Source: JBDNIO01 sp041688215
GTDB taxonomy: Bacteria > Pseudomonadota > Gammaproteobacteria > Nevskiales > Salinisphaeraceae
Length of the DNA: 26,757 nucleotides
NCBI GenBank assembly: GCA_041688215.1
Contig: JBDNIO010000067.1
Location: forward strand, 1-26,757
Direction of reading: 5' to 3'
Positions 6,873 to 14,817 of the stretch are shown in pieces. Position 1 is the stretch's first letter; every line of letters starts with the position of its first letter. The translations under genes were made by a program, and so were the position numbers. The notes under the pieces were generated by a model. The model was given only the letters and a program-made list of their open reading frames with translations, ran no database searches and was not told where the DNA came from.

Positions 6873-8271
6873 GCCCATCCTGGTTGTAGAGTCGATCTCG
6901 GATTGGGGCGCAGCGCAGGCGCCCATAAGACTGGTAGACGCTGATGATTATCTGGTTGATCCCGCATACGCCAGGGAGGGTTACTACGTGATCAATCTCT
7001 GCCGCGGATACCGCTACCAGAGTGTCGGCTATTACTGTTCTCTGCTTGCCGAGGCCCGCGGGCATCGGGTTTCGCCTTCGGTATCGGCGGTGCTGGATTT
7101 ATCCCGAAAAGCCTTGTACGGGGAAGACATCCGGCTGCTGGCCGGGGCCATCCAGCGCTTGCCGGCCAGCGCCCGCATGCAACCACCGGCCAAGCTGAAA
7201 GTATTCTTCGGACAATGCGAGGATGAAGACTGGCAGGAGTTTGCCCGGCGCGCGTTCGAGAGTTTTCCGGCACCGCTGCTGGAAGTTGAATTGCGCAGCA
7301 GTGCGGGTACGCTTTCGGTAACTGCGCTACGCCCCATCAGCCTGCGCGCCCTGCAGCCCCAGGAGCGCAGCTTCATGCAGGGCGCCTTGGCGGCGCACCT
7401 GGCCCGTGGCTGGCGGCGTCCGCGCCATCAGCGCCGTTATCGCTATGATCTGGCCATATTGGTGAATCCTGAAGAGGCGCAACCCCCGTCTGATGCGCGT
7501 GCCCTGCGCCATTTTGCGCGTGCCGGGCGAGAAGTCGGTCTGGCGGTGGAATTCATCCAGGCGCAGGATTTTGGCCGGCTCGCGGAGTTCGATGCCCTGT
7601 TTATTCGTGAAACCACGCGCATGAATCATCATAGCTACCGCTTTGCGCGCCGCGCGGAAAAGCTGGGGCTGGTAGTCATCGACGATCCCACATCCATACT
7701 GCGCTGTACCAACAAGGTTTATCTGGCGGAGTTATTGGCTGCTAAAGGCATTGCGGCGCCTGAAACCTGTATTTTCGGCGAGGCTGACGTAGGCAAGCTG
7801 GAACCCAGGCTGGGCTTTCCCATGGTGCTCAAGGTGCCTGAAGGGGCTTTTTCCAAAGGCGTATTCAAGGCCGATAACCCGCAGGAACTCAAACGGTTGG
7901 CTGCCCTGTTGCTAGAGGACTCGGAATTGGCGCTGGCGCAGGAATTTTTGCCCACCGAATTCGACTGGCGCATCGGCGTATTAAATGGCCAACCGCTGTA
8001 TGCCTGCCAGTACCTGATGGCGGGCAAGCATTGGCAGATTGTGAAGCACGCCGAAGACGGCAAGTTTCAGGAAGGCGATTCACGCACGCTCGCAATCGCC
8101 GATGTGCCGCGCGAAGTAATCAAAATTGCCGTGCGGTCGGCTAATCTGATTGGCGACGGCTTGTACGGCGTGGATATCAAACCCACAGCCAGCGGCCCCA
8201 GGGTAATAGAGATTAACGATAACCCCAGTATCGATGCGCGAATTCCTGCGTCGACTGGAAGGGCGCGGTAG
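6865..8271 (+). CDS. RimK-like ATP-grasp amidoligase with RLAN domain, altered C-terminus
   Basis: The 468-residue protein has two parts. The first ~150 residues (LVVESISDWGAAQAPIRLVD, YVINLCRGYRYQSVGYYCSL, HRVSPSVSAVLDL) match the RimK-like ATP-grasp N-terminal (RLAN) domain. The rest is an ATP-grasp ligase: FIRETTRMNHHSYRFARRAE, DDPTSILRCTNKVY, FPMVLKVPEGAFSKGVF, AQEFLPTEFDWRIGVL, GDGLYGVDIK and the metal-binding VIEINDNPSID. Such proteins are predicted to form amide bonds between carboxylates and amines in peptides or metabolites. The normal C-terminus is missing. After NDNPSIDA the frame runs out in RIPASTGRAR, while the +1 frame holds MREFLRRLEGRGS (8234-8308), which looks like the family's final helix. 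A small out-of-frame deletion is the likely cause. The catalytic core is intact, so residual activity is possible. Confidence 0.88.
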   Translation: MAEPILVVESISDWGAAQAPIRLVDADDYLVDPAYAREGYYVINLCRGYRYQSVGYYCSLLAEARGHRVSPSVSAVLDLSRKALYGEDIRLLAGAIQRLPASARMQPPAKLKVFFGQCEDEDWQEFARRAFESFPAPLLEVELRSSAGTLSVTALRPISLRALQPQERSFMQGALAAHLARGWRRPRHQRRYRYDLAILVNPEEAQPPSDARALRHFARAGREVGLAVEFIQAQDFGRLAEFDALFIRETTRMNHHSYRFARRAEKLGLVVIDDPTSILRCTNKVYLAELLAAKGIAAPETCIFGEADVGKLEPRLGFPMVLKVPEGAFSKGVFKADNPQELKRLAALLLEDSELALAQEFLPTEFDWRIGVLNGQPLYACQYLMAGKHWQIVKHAEDGKFQEGDSRTLAIADVPREVIKIAVRSANLIGDGLYGVDIKPTASGPRVIEINDNPSIDARIPASTGRAR

Positions 8272-8276
8272 TGAAA

Positions 8277-8319
8277 CGCGCCAGGCTGCGTTATCGCCTG
8301 ATTCGTGAGGCCTGGCGCG
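8277..8319 (+). terminator. Inverted repeat after the ATP-grasp gene, possible terminator
   Basis: A perfect 10-bp inverted repeat CGCGCCAGGC / GCCTGGCGCG with a 23-nt loop starts 5 nt after the ATP-grasp stop. It is followed by CTTTGGTATC, so there is no strong T tract. It may be a weak terminator or a processing hairpin. Its left arm overlaps the out-of-frame remnant of the ATP-grasp C-terminus. Confidence 0.4.
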
Positions 8320-8396
8320 CTTTGGTATCATGTCGGGCTTTCCCGGTAATGCTGTGCCAGTACTTACCACGACCATTCGCATAGACGAGGAAAAAC

Positions 8397-10568
8397 ATGA
8401 GTCAAAGAGTTCAGGCGGGCGATTTAAGCATTGGCAAGCCACTGCATGATTTAATCGATAAGGCCCTGCCCGGTACGGGTGTAGAAGCGGAGCAATTCTG
8501 GTATGCGCTGCAGGCCGCGGTGGAAACCCTGGGTCCCAAAAATGCCGCGCTGTTGGACACGCGCCGGGACATGCAGGAAAAGATCGACGCCTGGCATATC
8601 GAGCGCAAAGGCCAGCCGCACGACGCCGCAGAGTACAAGCAATTTCTGCAGGACCTGGACTATTTGCTGCCCGAAGGCGATGATTTTTCTGTATCCACGG
8701 AAAACGTCGATCGCGAAATAAGCACCGTACCCGGCCCGCAACTGGTCGTGCCCATTTCCAACGCCCGTTTTGCGCTCAACGCCGCCAACGCCCGCTGGGG
8801 CAGTCTGTATGACGCCTATTACGGCACCGATTTAATTCCGGAAGACAACGGCTGCGAAAAAGGCACCAGCTATAACCCCAAACGCGGCGAGAAAGTCGTC
8901 GCCCGCGCCGCCGCCCTGCTGGACGAAATTTTCATGCTAAGCGAGGGTAGCCACGCCGACGCGACGCAATACGCCGTCGATAATGGCAAGCTCGAGGTTT
9001 CGCTGGGTGATACCCAAACCACGCTGCAAAACAGCGATCATTTTGTTGGCCACGTCGGCGATGCGAGTACGCCATCCGTCATCTTGCTGGTCAACAACGG
9101 CCTGCACGTGGAAATCCAGATCGACGCCGAAGACGAGATCGGCAAGCGCCACACCGCCGGCGTGAAAGACGTGGTCATGGAAGCCGCCGTCACTACCATT
9201 CAGGATTACGAGGATTCGGTCGCAGCGGTAGACGCCGAAGACAAGGCGCAGGTTTACGGCAACTGGCTGGGCCTGATGAAAGGCGACTTGCAGGAAGAAA
9301 TCAAAAAAGGCGGCAAAACCTTCACCCGCAAGTTGCACTCGGACCGCGAATACACTGCCGCCGATGGCAGCGAACTAAGCCTGCCTGGCCGTAGCATGAT
9401 GCTGGTGCGCAACGTCGGTCACTTGATGACCACGCCCGCAGTAAAGGATAAAGACGGCAACGAGATTCCCGAGGGCATTCTCGATGCCTTCTGCACCGGC
9501 CTGATCGCGCTGCATGACATCAAACGCAACGGCCCGCACACCAACAGCCGCGCCGGCAGCGTGTATATCGTCAAGCCGAAAATGCACGGGCCCGAGGAAG
9601 TCGCCTTTACGGTGGAGTTGTTCGAGCGCGTAGAAGATGCGCTGGGCATGGATCGCAACACGCTGAAAATCGGCATCATGGACGAAGAGCGCCGCACCAC
9701 GATCAACCTGAAAGAATGCATCCGCGCGGCCAAGGATCGCACCATCTTCATCAACACCGGCTTTCTCGATCGCACCGGCGACGAAATGCACACCAGCATG
9801 GAAGCCGGCCCCGTAGTGCCCAAGGGCGACATGAAAGCGGAAGCATGGATCAAGGCCTATGAGGACTGGAACGTGGACATCGGCCTGGAATGCGGCCTGC
9901 GCGGCAAGGCACAAATCGGCAAGGGCATGTGGTCCAAGCCGGACCTGCTCGCGGACATGATGGAAGAAAAAATCGGCCACCCCAAAGCCGGCGCCAACTG
10001 CGCCTGGGTGCCGTCGCCCACCGCGGCCACCCTGCACGCGATTCATTATCACCGCTGCGATGTGCTTGAGCGCCAAGCCGAATTGAAAGACCGTCAACGC
10101 GCTAGCCTGGACGACATCCTGACCATTCCGTTACTCGGCGACCGCAAGCTCTCCGACGACGAAATCCAGCAGGAACTGGACAACAACTGCCAGGGCATCC
10201 TCGGCTACGTCGTGCGCTGGGTGGACCAGGGCGTAGGCTGCTCCAAAGTGCCGGACATCAACGACGTCGGCCTGATGGAAGACCGAGCCACATGCCGGAT
10301 TTCTTCCCAGCATGTGGCCAACTGGCTGCACCATGGCGTGTGCTCCCAAGCGCAGGTGATCGAAAGCCTGAAACGTATGGCCGCGGTGGTAGACCGCCAG
10401 AACGAAGGTGATGCGAACTACCATTACATGGCGCCAAATTTTGATGACTCGATCGCCTTTAAGGCCGCCTCCGACCTGATCCTGAAGGGCCGCGAACAGC
10501 CCAGCGGTTATACCGAGTCGGTCTTGCACGCGAGTCGCCGCAAGCTGAAAGCTCAGCGCGCGGGGTAA
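8397..10568 (+). CDS. glcB: Malate synthase G
   Basis: GlcB condenses glyoxylate with acetyl-CoA to malate, feeding glyoxylate from glycolate or the glyoxylate shunt into the TCA cycle. The 723-residue length equals that of E. coli GlcB. Hallmarks include LVVPISNARFALNAANARWGSL, EDNGCEKGTSYNPKRGEKV, SRAGSVYIVKPKMHGPEEV, GIMDEERRTTINLKECI, FINTGFLDRTGDEMHTSMEAGP, GKGMWSKPDLLADMM and GANCAWVPSPTAATLHA. These are all diagnostic for the G isoform rather than the shorter AceB isoform. A GAGG ribosome site at 8387-8390 with a 6-nt spacer fixes the start. The gene is flanked by an inverted repeat upstream and an intrinsic terminator downstream, so it appears monocistronic. No isocitrate lyase or glc operon partner is present in the window. 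Confidence 0.97.
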   Translation: MSQRVQAGDLSIGKPLHDLIDKALPGTGVEAEQFWYALQAAVETLGPKNAALLDTRRDMQEKIDAWHIERKGQPHDAAEYKQFLQDLDYLLPEGDDFSVSTENVDREISTVPGPQLVVPISNARFALNAANARWGSLYDAYYGTDLIPEDNGCEKGTSYNPKRGEKVVARAAALLDEIFMLSEGSHADATQYAVDNGKLEVSLGDTQTTLQNSDHFVGHVGDASTPSVILLVNNGLHVEIQIDAEDEIGKRHTAGVKDVVMEAAVTTIQDYEDSVAAVDAEDKAQVYGNWLGLMKGDLQEEIKKGGKTFTRKLHSDREYTAADGSELSLPGRSMMLVRNVGHLMTTPAVKDKDGNEIPEGILDAFCTGLIALHDIKRNGPHTNSRAGSVYIVKPKMHGPEEVAFTVELFERVEDALGMDRNTLKIGIMDEERRTTINLKECIRAAKDRTIFINTGFLDRTGDEMHTSMEAGPVVPKGDMKAEAWIKAYEDWNVDIGLECGLRGKAQIGKGMWSKPDLLADMMEEKIGHPKAGANCAWVPSPTAATLHAIHYHRCDVLERQAELKDRQRASLDDILTIPLLGDRKLSDDEIQQELDNNCQGILGYVVRWVDQGVGCSKVPDINDVGLMEDRATCRISSQHVANWLHHGVCSQAQVIESLKRMAAVVDRQNEGDANYHYMAPNFDDSIAFKAASDLILKGREQPSGYTESVLHASRRKLKAQRAG

Positions 10569-10592
10569 GTATAGAGAAGTGTAGGCGTGAAC

Positions 10593-10621
10593 GAAAAAGC
10601 TCGGTATTTCCGGGCTTTTTC
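10593..10621. terminator. Bidirectional Rho-independent terminator
   Basis: A 12-bp stem GAAAAAGCTCGG pairing with CCGGGCTTTTTC (one G-T pair) closes on a 5-nt TATTT loop. It has an A-tract on one side and a T-tract on the other, so it works in both directions. It terminates glcB (stop 10568) and, on the opposite strand, metR (stop at 10649). Confidence 0.85.
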
Positions 10622-10648
10622 ATGGCTGCTGCTTCTGTTAGGCGCAAT

Positions 10649-11533
10649 TTAGCTCCGCTTTTGCGCCATTTGCATAAACGCATCGATATGCCGGTTGCCG
10701 CAGTCGGACACGCGGACCCCCAGGTGGATTTGCTTGGGTATGCCGGTGCGTCCGAGCTGAACCGGCACGATCGGCAGTTTCTGCGCGTATTCTTCGATCA
10801 GCCATTTTGGCAACGCGGCCACGCCGCGCCCGGTTGCCACAAGCTGCAACATGATGTCGGTGGATTCGATGCTCTTGTGCTTTTTGGGGCTGCGACGGGC
10901 CGGCACCAGCAGCTGGGTAAAGATGTCGAGCCGCGACGGATCGACCGGGTAGGAAAGCAGTATTTCGCTGCTTAGGTCGCTGGCACTCACATGGTTTTTT
11001 TGGGCCAGACGGTGACCGCGGCACACCGCAAGAACTTGCTCGTAGTCGAATACCGGCGCAAAAAACACTCCCTTTTTACGCAGTGGATCGGGCGTTACCA
11101 GAATGTCGATGTCGTGGTTAAACAGCGCGGCCATGCCGCCGAATTGAAACTGCTGTAACACATCTATATCCACGCCCGGCCATTGCTTTAGATAGGGTTC
11201 GACTAACCGCAACAGCCATTGGTAGCAGGGGTGGCATTCCATACCGATGCGTAGTTCGCCCTGGGCGCCGCTGGCAAAGTTGCCGATAACTTCGTCCGTA
11301 CGTTCCAGTTGCGGCAGCAGCCGGCTAGCAGTGCTTAACAAGTAGTCTCCGGCGGGTGTTAGCCGTATACGCCGTCCCTCGCGCGTCCAGATCTGAATGC
11401 CAGTCTGGTTTTCAAGCTTCTTTATGGTGTGGCTTAGCGCCGACTGCGTTAGGTGTAATGAACGCGCGGCGGCAGTTAATGAGCCGTCGCGCTTGATCTG
11501 GCGCAGGATAGTTAAGTGGGTACGTTCAATCAA
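10649..11533 (-). CDS. metR: LysR-family activator MetR
   Basis: MetR is a LysR-type activator of methionine genes that responds to homocysteine. The helix-turn-helix is in the first ~60 residues (REIKRDGS-like turn; SLTAAARSLHLTQSALSHTI; LENQTGIQIWTREGRRIRLT). The effector domain contains LRIGMECHPCYQWLLRLVEPYL and ALFNHDIDILVTPDPL, both typical of MetR. The gene is divergent from metE, the standard MetR arrangement. The open frame extends to ATG 11578, but family alignment from memory (MIERxHL at the start) points to TTG 11533, giving 294 residues. The extra 15 residues upstream (rich in H, I and T) look like translated promoter DNA. Neither candidate has a convincing ribosome site, so the start remains open. 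A bidirectional terminator follows the stop. Confidence 0.9.
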   Translation of the reverse strand: MIERTHLTILRQIKRDGSLTAAARSLHLTQSALSHTIKKLENQTGIQIWTREGRRIRLTPAGDYLLSTASRLLPQLERTDEVIGNFASGAQGELRIGMECHPCYQWLLRLVEPYLKQWPGVDIDVLQQFQFGGMAALFNHDIDILVTPDPLRKKGVFFAPVFDYEQVLAVCRGHRLAQKNHVSASDLSSEILLSYPVDPSRLDIFTQLLVPARRSPKKHKSIESTDIMLQLVATGRGVAALPKWLIEEYAQKLPIVPVQLGRTGIPKQIHLGVRVSDCGNRHIDAFMQMAQKRS

Positions 11534-11631
11534 AATATGAATAATAGTAATATGTAAATGAGAAAATACCATTTCCATTCATTAATTGCCCGTCTTACTA
11601 TGTCGCTACTAAACTAATTCAGGAGTTGGCT
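11525..11631. promoter_or_regulatory. metR/metE divergent promoter region
   Basis: This AT-rich stretch stands out from its GC-rich surroundings and separates metR and metE. It should contain both promoters and a MetR operator. I see a dyad TTCA-N9-TGAA at 11525-11541, overlapping the proposed metR TTG start, which is compatible with autoregulation. I do not find an exact match to the published MetR 13-mer TGAANNTNNTTCA. No -35/-10 pair with good spacing is convincing. The AGGAG at 11621-11625, 6 nt before ATG 11632, is a strong ribosome site. It selects this ATG over the in-frame TTG at 11626, which lies inside that gap. Confidence 0.45.
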
Positions 11632-13911
11632 ATGGCAAGAACCCACAATCTCGGCTTTCCACGCATCGGTGCCAAGCGCGAATTGAAATTTGCGACCGAG
11701 GCTTACTGGCGAGGACAAATAAACGCGGATGAGTTGCTGGCCAAAGGGGCGGAATTGCGCCAGCAAAATTGGCGTAGCCAGTCGCTACTGGACAGTGTGC
11801 CGGTAGGCGATTTTTCGCTATATGACCATGTTCTCGATACCAGCTTTCTGCTGGGCCACTTACCTGAGCGCATTGCCAATTTACCCGGTAGCGAACTGGA
11901 TAATTACTTTCGCGTGGCGCGTGGGCGCTCTGTCAATGATGGCGACGCCACCCCTGTGCGCGCCGGCGAGATGACCAAGTGGTTTGATACCAACTACCAC
12001 TTTATTGTGCCGGAAATAACCGCGGACACTCACTTCTCGCTCAACCCCGAACGCCTGCTGGTGCAGATCGAAGATGCGCGTGCTCAAGGCCTGACGCCCA
12101 AACCGGTTTTGCTGGGCCCGCTAACTTATTTATGGCTAAGTAAAGTCCAGGACGGCAGCAACAAGCTGGCGTTGCTGCAACGTTTATTGCCCGTTTACCG
12201 TGAGTTGTTTCAGTTGCTGAGCGAGCAGGGCGTCGAGTGGCTGCAATTGGACGAGCCGATTCTGGTTACAGAACTGAACGATGACTGGAAGCAAGCCTTC
12301 CAGAGCGCATACGCTGCGCTGGAAAACGCACCGGTGAAACTGTTGGTCGCTAGTTATTTTGGCGAGTTGTGCGAAAACATGCAGTGGGTGTGTGAGTTGC
12401 CGGTCGCCGGTTTGCATATCGATGCTGTCAACGGCCGCGATGAAGTGGATGCGGTATTGGCTGATTGGCCCAGCGACAAGGTTCTTTCGCTGGGCGTGAT
12501 TGATGGCCGCAATATCTGGAAGGCCAATTTGAACGGCTTGCTGGACTGGCTGGAACCCATCGCCGCTGCGCTTGGTGATCGCCTGTGGCTGGCGCCGTCG
12601 TGCTCACTGCTGCATGTGCCGGTGGACCTGAATAGCGAGAAAAGCCTGGATGCGGAGATCAAGAACTGGCTCGCGTTCGCGCTGCAAAAACTTGAAGAGA
12701 TCGCCATACTCGCGCAAGCCTTGAACCAGGGGCGCGACGCAGTAGCTTCCAAGCTGGCGAGTAACGCAGAGGCCATTGCCGGCCGGCGTACGTCCACGCG
12801 TGTTGCGGATACCAAGGTGAAACAGGCCGCGGCCGCCGTAACCCCGGAATCAGGCGCGCGCAAAAGCGCCTATGCGCAGCGCGTAGAGAGCCAACGTAAA
12901 CACCTGAGCTTACCGGATTACCCAACCACCACCATTGGTTCGTTCCCGCAGACGCAAGCCATACGCAAGGCGCGACTTGCGCACAAGCAAGGCAAACTGG
13001 AGCCCACGGAATACGTTAAACAGATGCGTGCACAGATCGAATACGCGGTGCGCGAGCAGGAAGCGTTGGGTCTGGATGTGCTGGTGCACGGCGAGCCCGA
13101 GCGCAACGACATGGTTGAATACTTCGGCGAACAAATGCAAGGCTATGTGTTCAGCCAGCATGGTTGGGTGCAGTCTTACGGCTCACGCTGCGTGAAGCCG
13201 CCGATTCTGTTTGGCGACATTCAGCGCCCCAAAGCGATGACCGTGGACTGGATTAAGTACGCACAATCGCTAACCGATAAACCCATGAAAGGCATGCTTA
13301 CCGGCCCGGTTACCATGCTCAATTGGTCATTCGTGCGTGACGACCAACCGCGTCGCGATACCTGTATGCAACTGGCGCTGGCCATCCGTGAAGAAGTGCA
13401 GGACCTGGAGGCCGCCGGCGTCAACATCATCCAGATCGACGAAGCCGCGCTGCGCGAGGGACTGCCGTTGCGGCGTTCACAATGGCAGGACTATCTGGAC
13501 TGGGCGGTGGCGGCGTTTCGCGTGGCCGCCAACGGCGTGGCGGATGAAACCCAGATCCATACCCACATGTGCTATTCCGAGTTCAACGACATTATCGCAT
13601 CCATCGCACAGATGGACGCAGACGTAATTACCATCGAAACCTCACGCTCCAACATGGAGTTACTGGACGTGTTCGATGAGTTTCAATACCCCAATGAGAT
13701 TGGCCCAGGCGTTTACGATATCCATTCGCCGAACATTCCCGACCCGGCGCAAATCATTAATTTAATGACGCAAGCGGAAAAACGCATCCCGCGCGAGCGG
13801 CTTTGGGTGAACCCGGACTGCGGCCTTAAAACCCGCCAGTGGCAGGAGGTGGTTCCGGCGCTGGAAAACATGGTGCAGGCGGCAAAAACCCTGCGTAAGC
13901 GCGGGGCGTGA
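11632..13911 (+). CDS. metE: Cobalamin-independent methionine synthase
   Basis: MetE transfers the methyl group of 5-methyltetrahydropteroyl-polyglutamate to homocysteine, without vitamin B12. It is 759 residues, close to the 753 of E. coli. The N-terminal domain opens ARTHNLGFPRIGAKRELKFA. The C-terminal catalytic domain begins near YPTTTIGSFPQTQAIRKARL. Zinc ligands are visible: His645 and Cys647 in HTHMCYSEF, Glu669 in TIETSRS and Cys730 in WVNPDCGLKTR. Other conserved blocks are MLTGPVTMLNWSFVRDDQPR, IIQIDEAALREGLPL and YPNEIGPGVYDIHSPN. It is divergent from metR, which should activate it when homocysteine accumulates. The gene is followed within 8 nt by a strong inverted repeat. Nothing appears truncated. 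Confidence 0.98.
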   Translation: MARTHNLGFPRIGAKRELKFATEAYWRGQINADELLAKGAELRQQNWRSQSLLDSVPVGDFSLYDHVLDTSFLLGHLPERIANLPGSELDNYFRVARGRSVNDGDATPVRAGEMTKWFDTNYHFIVPEITADTHFSLNPERLLVQIEDARAQGLTPKPVLLGPLTYLWLSKVQDGSNKLALLQRLLPVYRELFQLLSEQGVEWLQLDEPILVTELNDDWKQAFQSAYAALENAPVKLLVASYFGELCENMQWVCELPVAGLHIDAVNGRDEVDAVLADWPSDKVLSLGVIDGRNIWKANLNGLLDWLEPIAAALGDRLWLAPSCSLLHVPVDLNSEKSLDAEIKNWLAFALQKLEEIAILAQALNQGRDAVASKLASNAEAIAGRRTSTRVADTKVKQAAAAVTPESGARKSAYAQRVESQRKHLSLPDYPTTTIGSFPQTQAIRKARLAHKQGKLEPTEYVKQMRAQIEYAVREQEALGLDVLVHGEPERNDMVEYFGEQMQGYVFSQHGWVQSYGSRCVKPPILFGDIQRPKAMTVDWIKYAQSLTDKPMKGMLTGPVTMLNWSFVRDDQPRRDTCMQLALAIREEVQDLEAAGVNIIQIDEAALREGLPLRRSQWQDYLDWAVAAFRVAANGVADETQIHTHMCYSEFNDIIASIAQMDADVITIETSRSNMELLDVFDEFQYPNEIGPGVYDIHSPNIPDPAQIINLMTQAEKRIPRERLWVNPDCGLKTRQWQEVVPALENMVQAAKTLRKRGA

Positions 13912-13918
13912 AGGTAGA

Positions 13919-13948
13919 TTGCCCGGCGCTTTGAATTGCGCCGGGCAA
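13919..13948. terminator. Inverted repeat between convergent metE and enoyl-CoA hydratase genes
   Basis: A perfect 11-bp stem TTGCCCGGCGC / GCGCCGGGCAA encloses an 8-nt loop, placed between two convergent stop codons (13911 and 13974). There is no good T tract on either side, so it is a terminator-like hairpin by position and strength rather than by full canonical structure. Confidence 0.65.
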
Positions 13949-13973
13949 CCGGCTGGGCGAATTGGCTTTGGTT

Positions 13974-14795
13974 CTATTTGCCGGAATATTCAGGATGCTT
14001 TGGCTGTTCTATCCAGTCCCGGCGTTTTTCCAAAGGTACGTCCAGGTAGGTTTGCATGGCGGCCACACCGTCGTCGGACATCATGGTCTGAAAAAAGTCC
14101 GCATCCTCAATTGCAAGCCCGGTTTCCAGGTTGGTATCGCTGCCCCGGTACACCGCGTGTTTGATGCAGGCCATTGCCAGCGGTGGTTGCGCGGCGAGTT
14201 CCGCAGCGATGCTTTCAGCCCGCTCAAGTGCGTTGTCCGCCACTTCATGCACCAGCCCGAGTTCCAGTGCTTTCGCAGGCGGCACCACGCGGCCACGCAG
14301 CATGAATTCGATAGCGCGGCCCTCGCCGATTAACCGGGAAAGCCGCTGCGTGCCACTACCGCCGGGCAGAATTCCGAGCTTGACTTCGGGCAGGCCAAAG
14401 CGGTGGTCACCACTGTCCGCAATGCGGATATCGCAAGACAAACATAACTCGAAGCCGCCGCCCATGGCGTCGCCGTTCATGGCTACAATTACGGGTTTGG
14501 GCAGGTCTTCCAGGCCTTTTAACATGGCGTGATACGCCACGGTAAGGCTGGTACCCGCGGCGCGCATCGCTTCACGATCGCTGGCAGCCGCGTGCAGTTC
14601 CTCCACGCTGTAATGGGTAATGAATTTACCGTTTATGCCACCCGTTAATACCACCGCGCGAATTTCCGGCGCGGCGAATTGTTCGATTAGGGCGCCCAAT
14701 TCCTGCGCCCCTTCGGCGCAGAAATAATTCATCGGCGGATTGTTATAGGTAGCGATAACTACGCCGTTGTTGTTTTCCGTGTTCCACAAAGCCAT
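13974..14795 (-). CDS. Enoyl-CoA hydratase/isomerase family protein
   Basis: The product is 273 residues. I chose ATG 14795 because a GAGG lies 7 nt upstream on the minus strand and the upstream in-frame extension would overlap the preceding SDR gene. The crotonase fold is clear: IRAVVLTGGINGKFITHYS (first oxyanion-hole strand), VIVAMNGDAMGGGFELCLSC (second oxyanion strand) and FGLPEVKLGILPGGSGTQRL. Glutamates are present at both usual catalytic positions (GGFEL and LPEV), consistent with a hydratase rather than a dead homologue. It lies 22 nt downstream of a FabG-like dehydrogenase on the same strand, so the pair is probably one transcript. Together they could act on a beta-oxidation-like or lipid intermediate. 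Substrate cannot be told from sequence. Confidence 0.88.
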   Translation of the reverse strand: MALWNTENNNGVVIATYNNPPMNYFCAEGAQELGALIEQFAAPEIRAVVLTGGINGKFITHYSVEELHAAASDREAMRAAGTSLTVAYHAMLKGLEDLPKPVIVAMNGDAMGGGFELCLSCDIRIADSGDHRFGLPEVKLGILPGGSGTQRLSRLIGEGRAIEFMLRGRVVPPAKALELGLVHEVADNALERAESIAAELAAQPPLAMACIKHAVYRGSDTNLETGLAIEDADFFQTMMSDDGVAAMQTYLDVPLEKRRDWIEQPKHPEYSGK

Positions 14796-14817
14796 GGTTG
14801 TGCCTCGTTCTATATTG

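Noticed and set aside
11586..11612. TTGCCC...TACTAA as a sigma-70 promoter for metE
   Set aside because: The spacer between the two hexamers is only 15 nt and both are imperfect, so I did not call a promoter.
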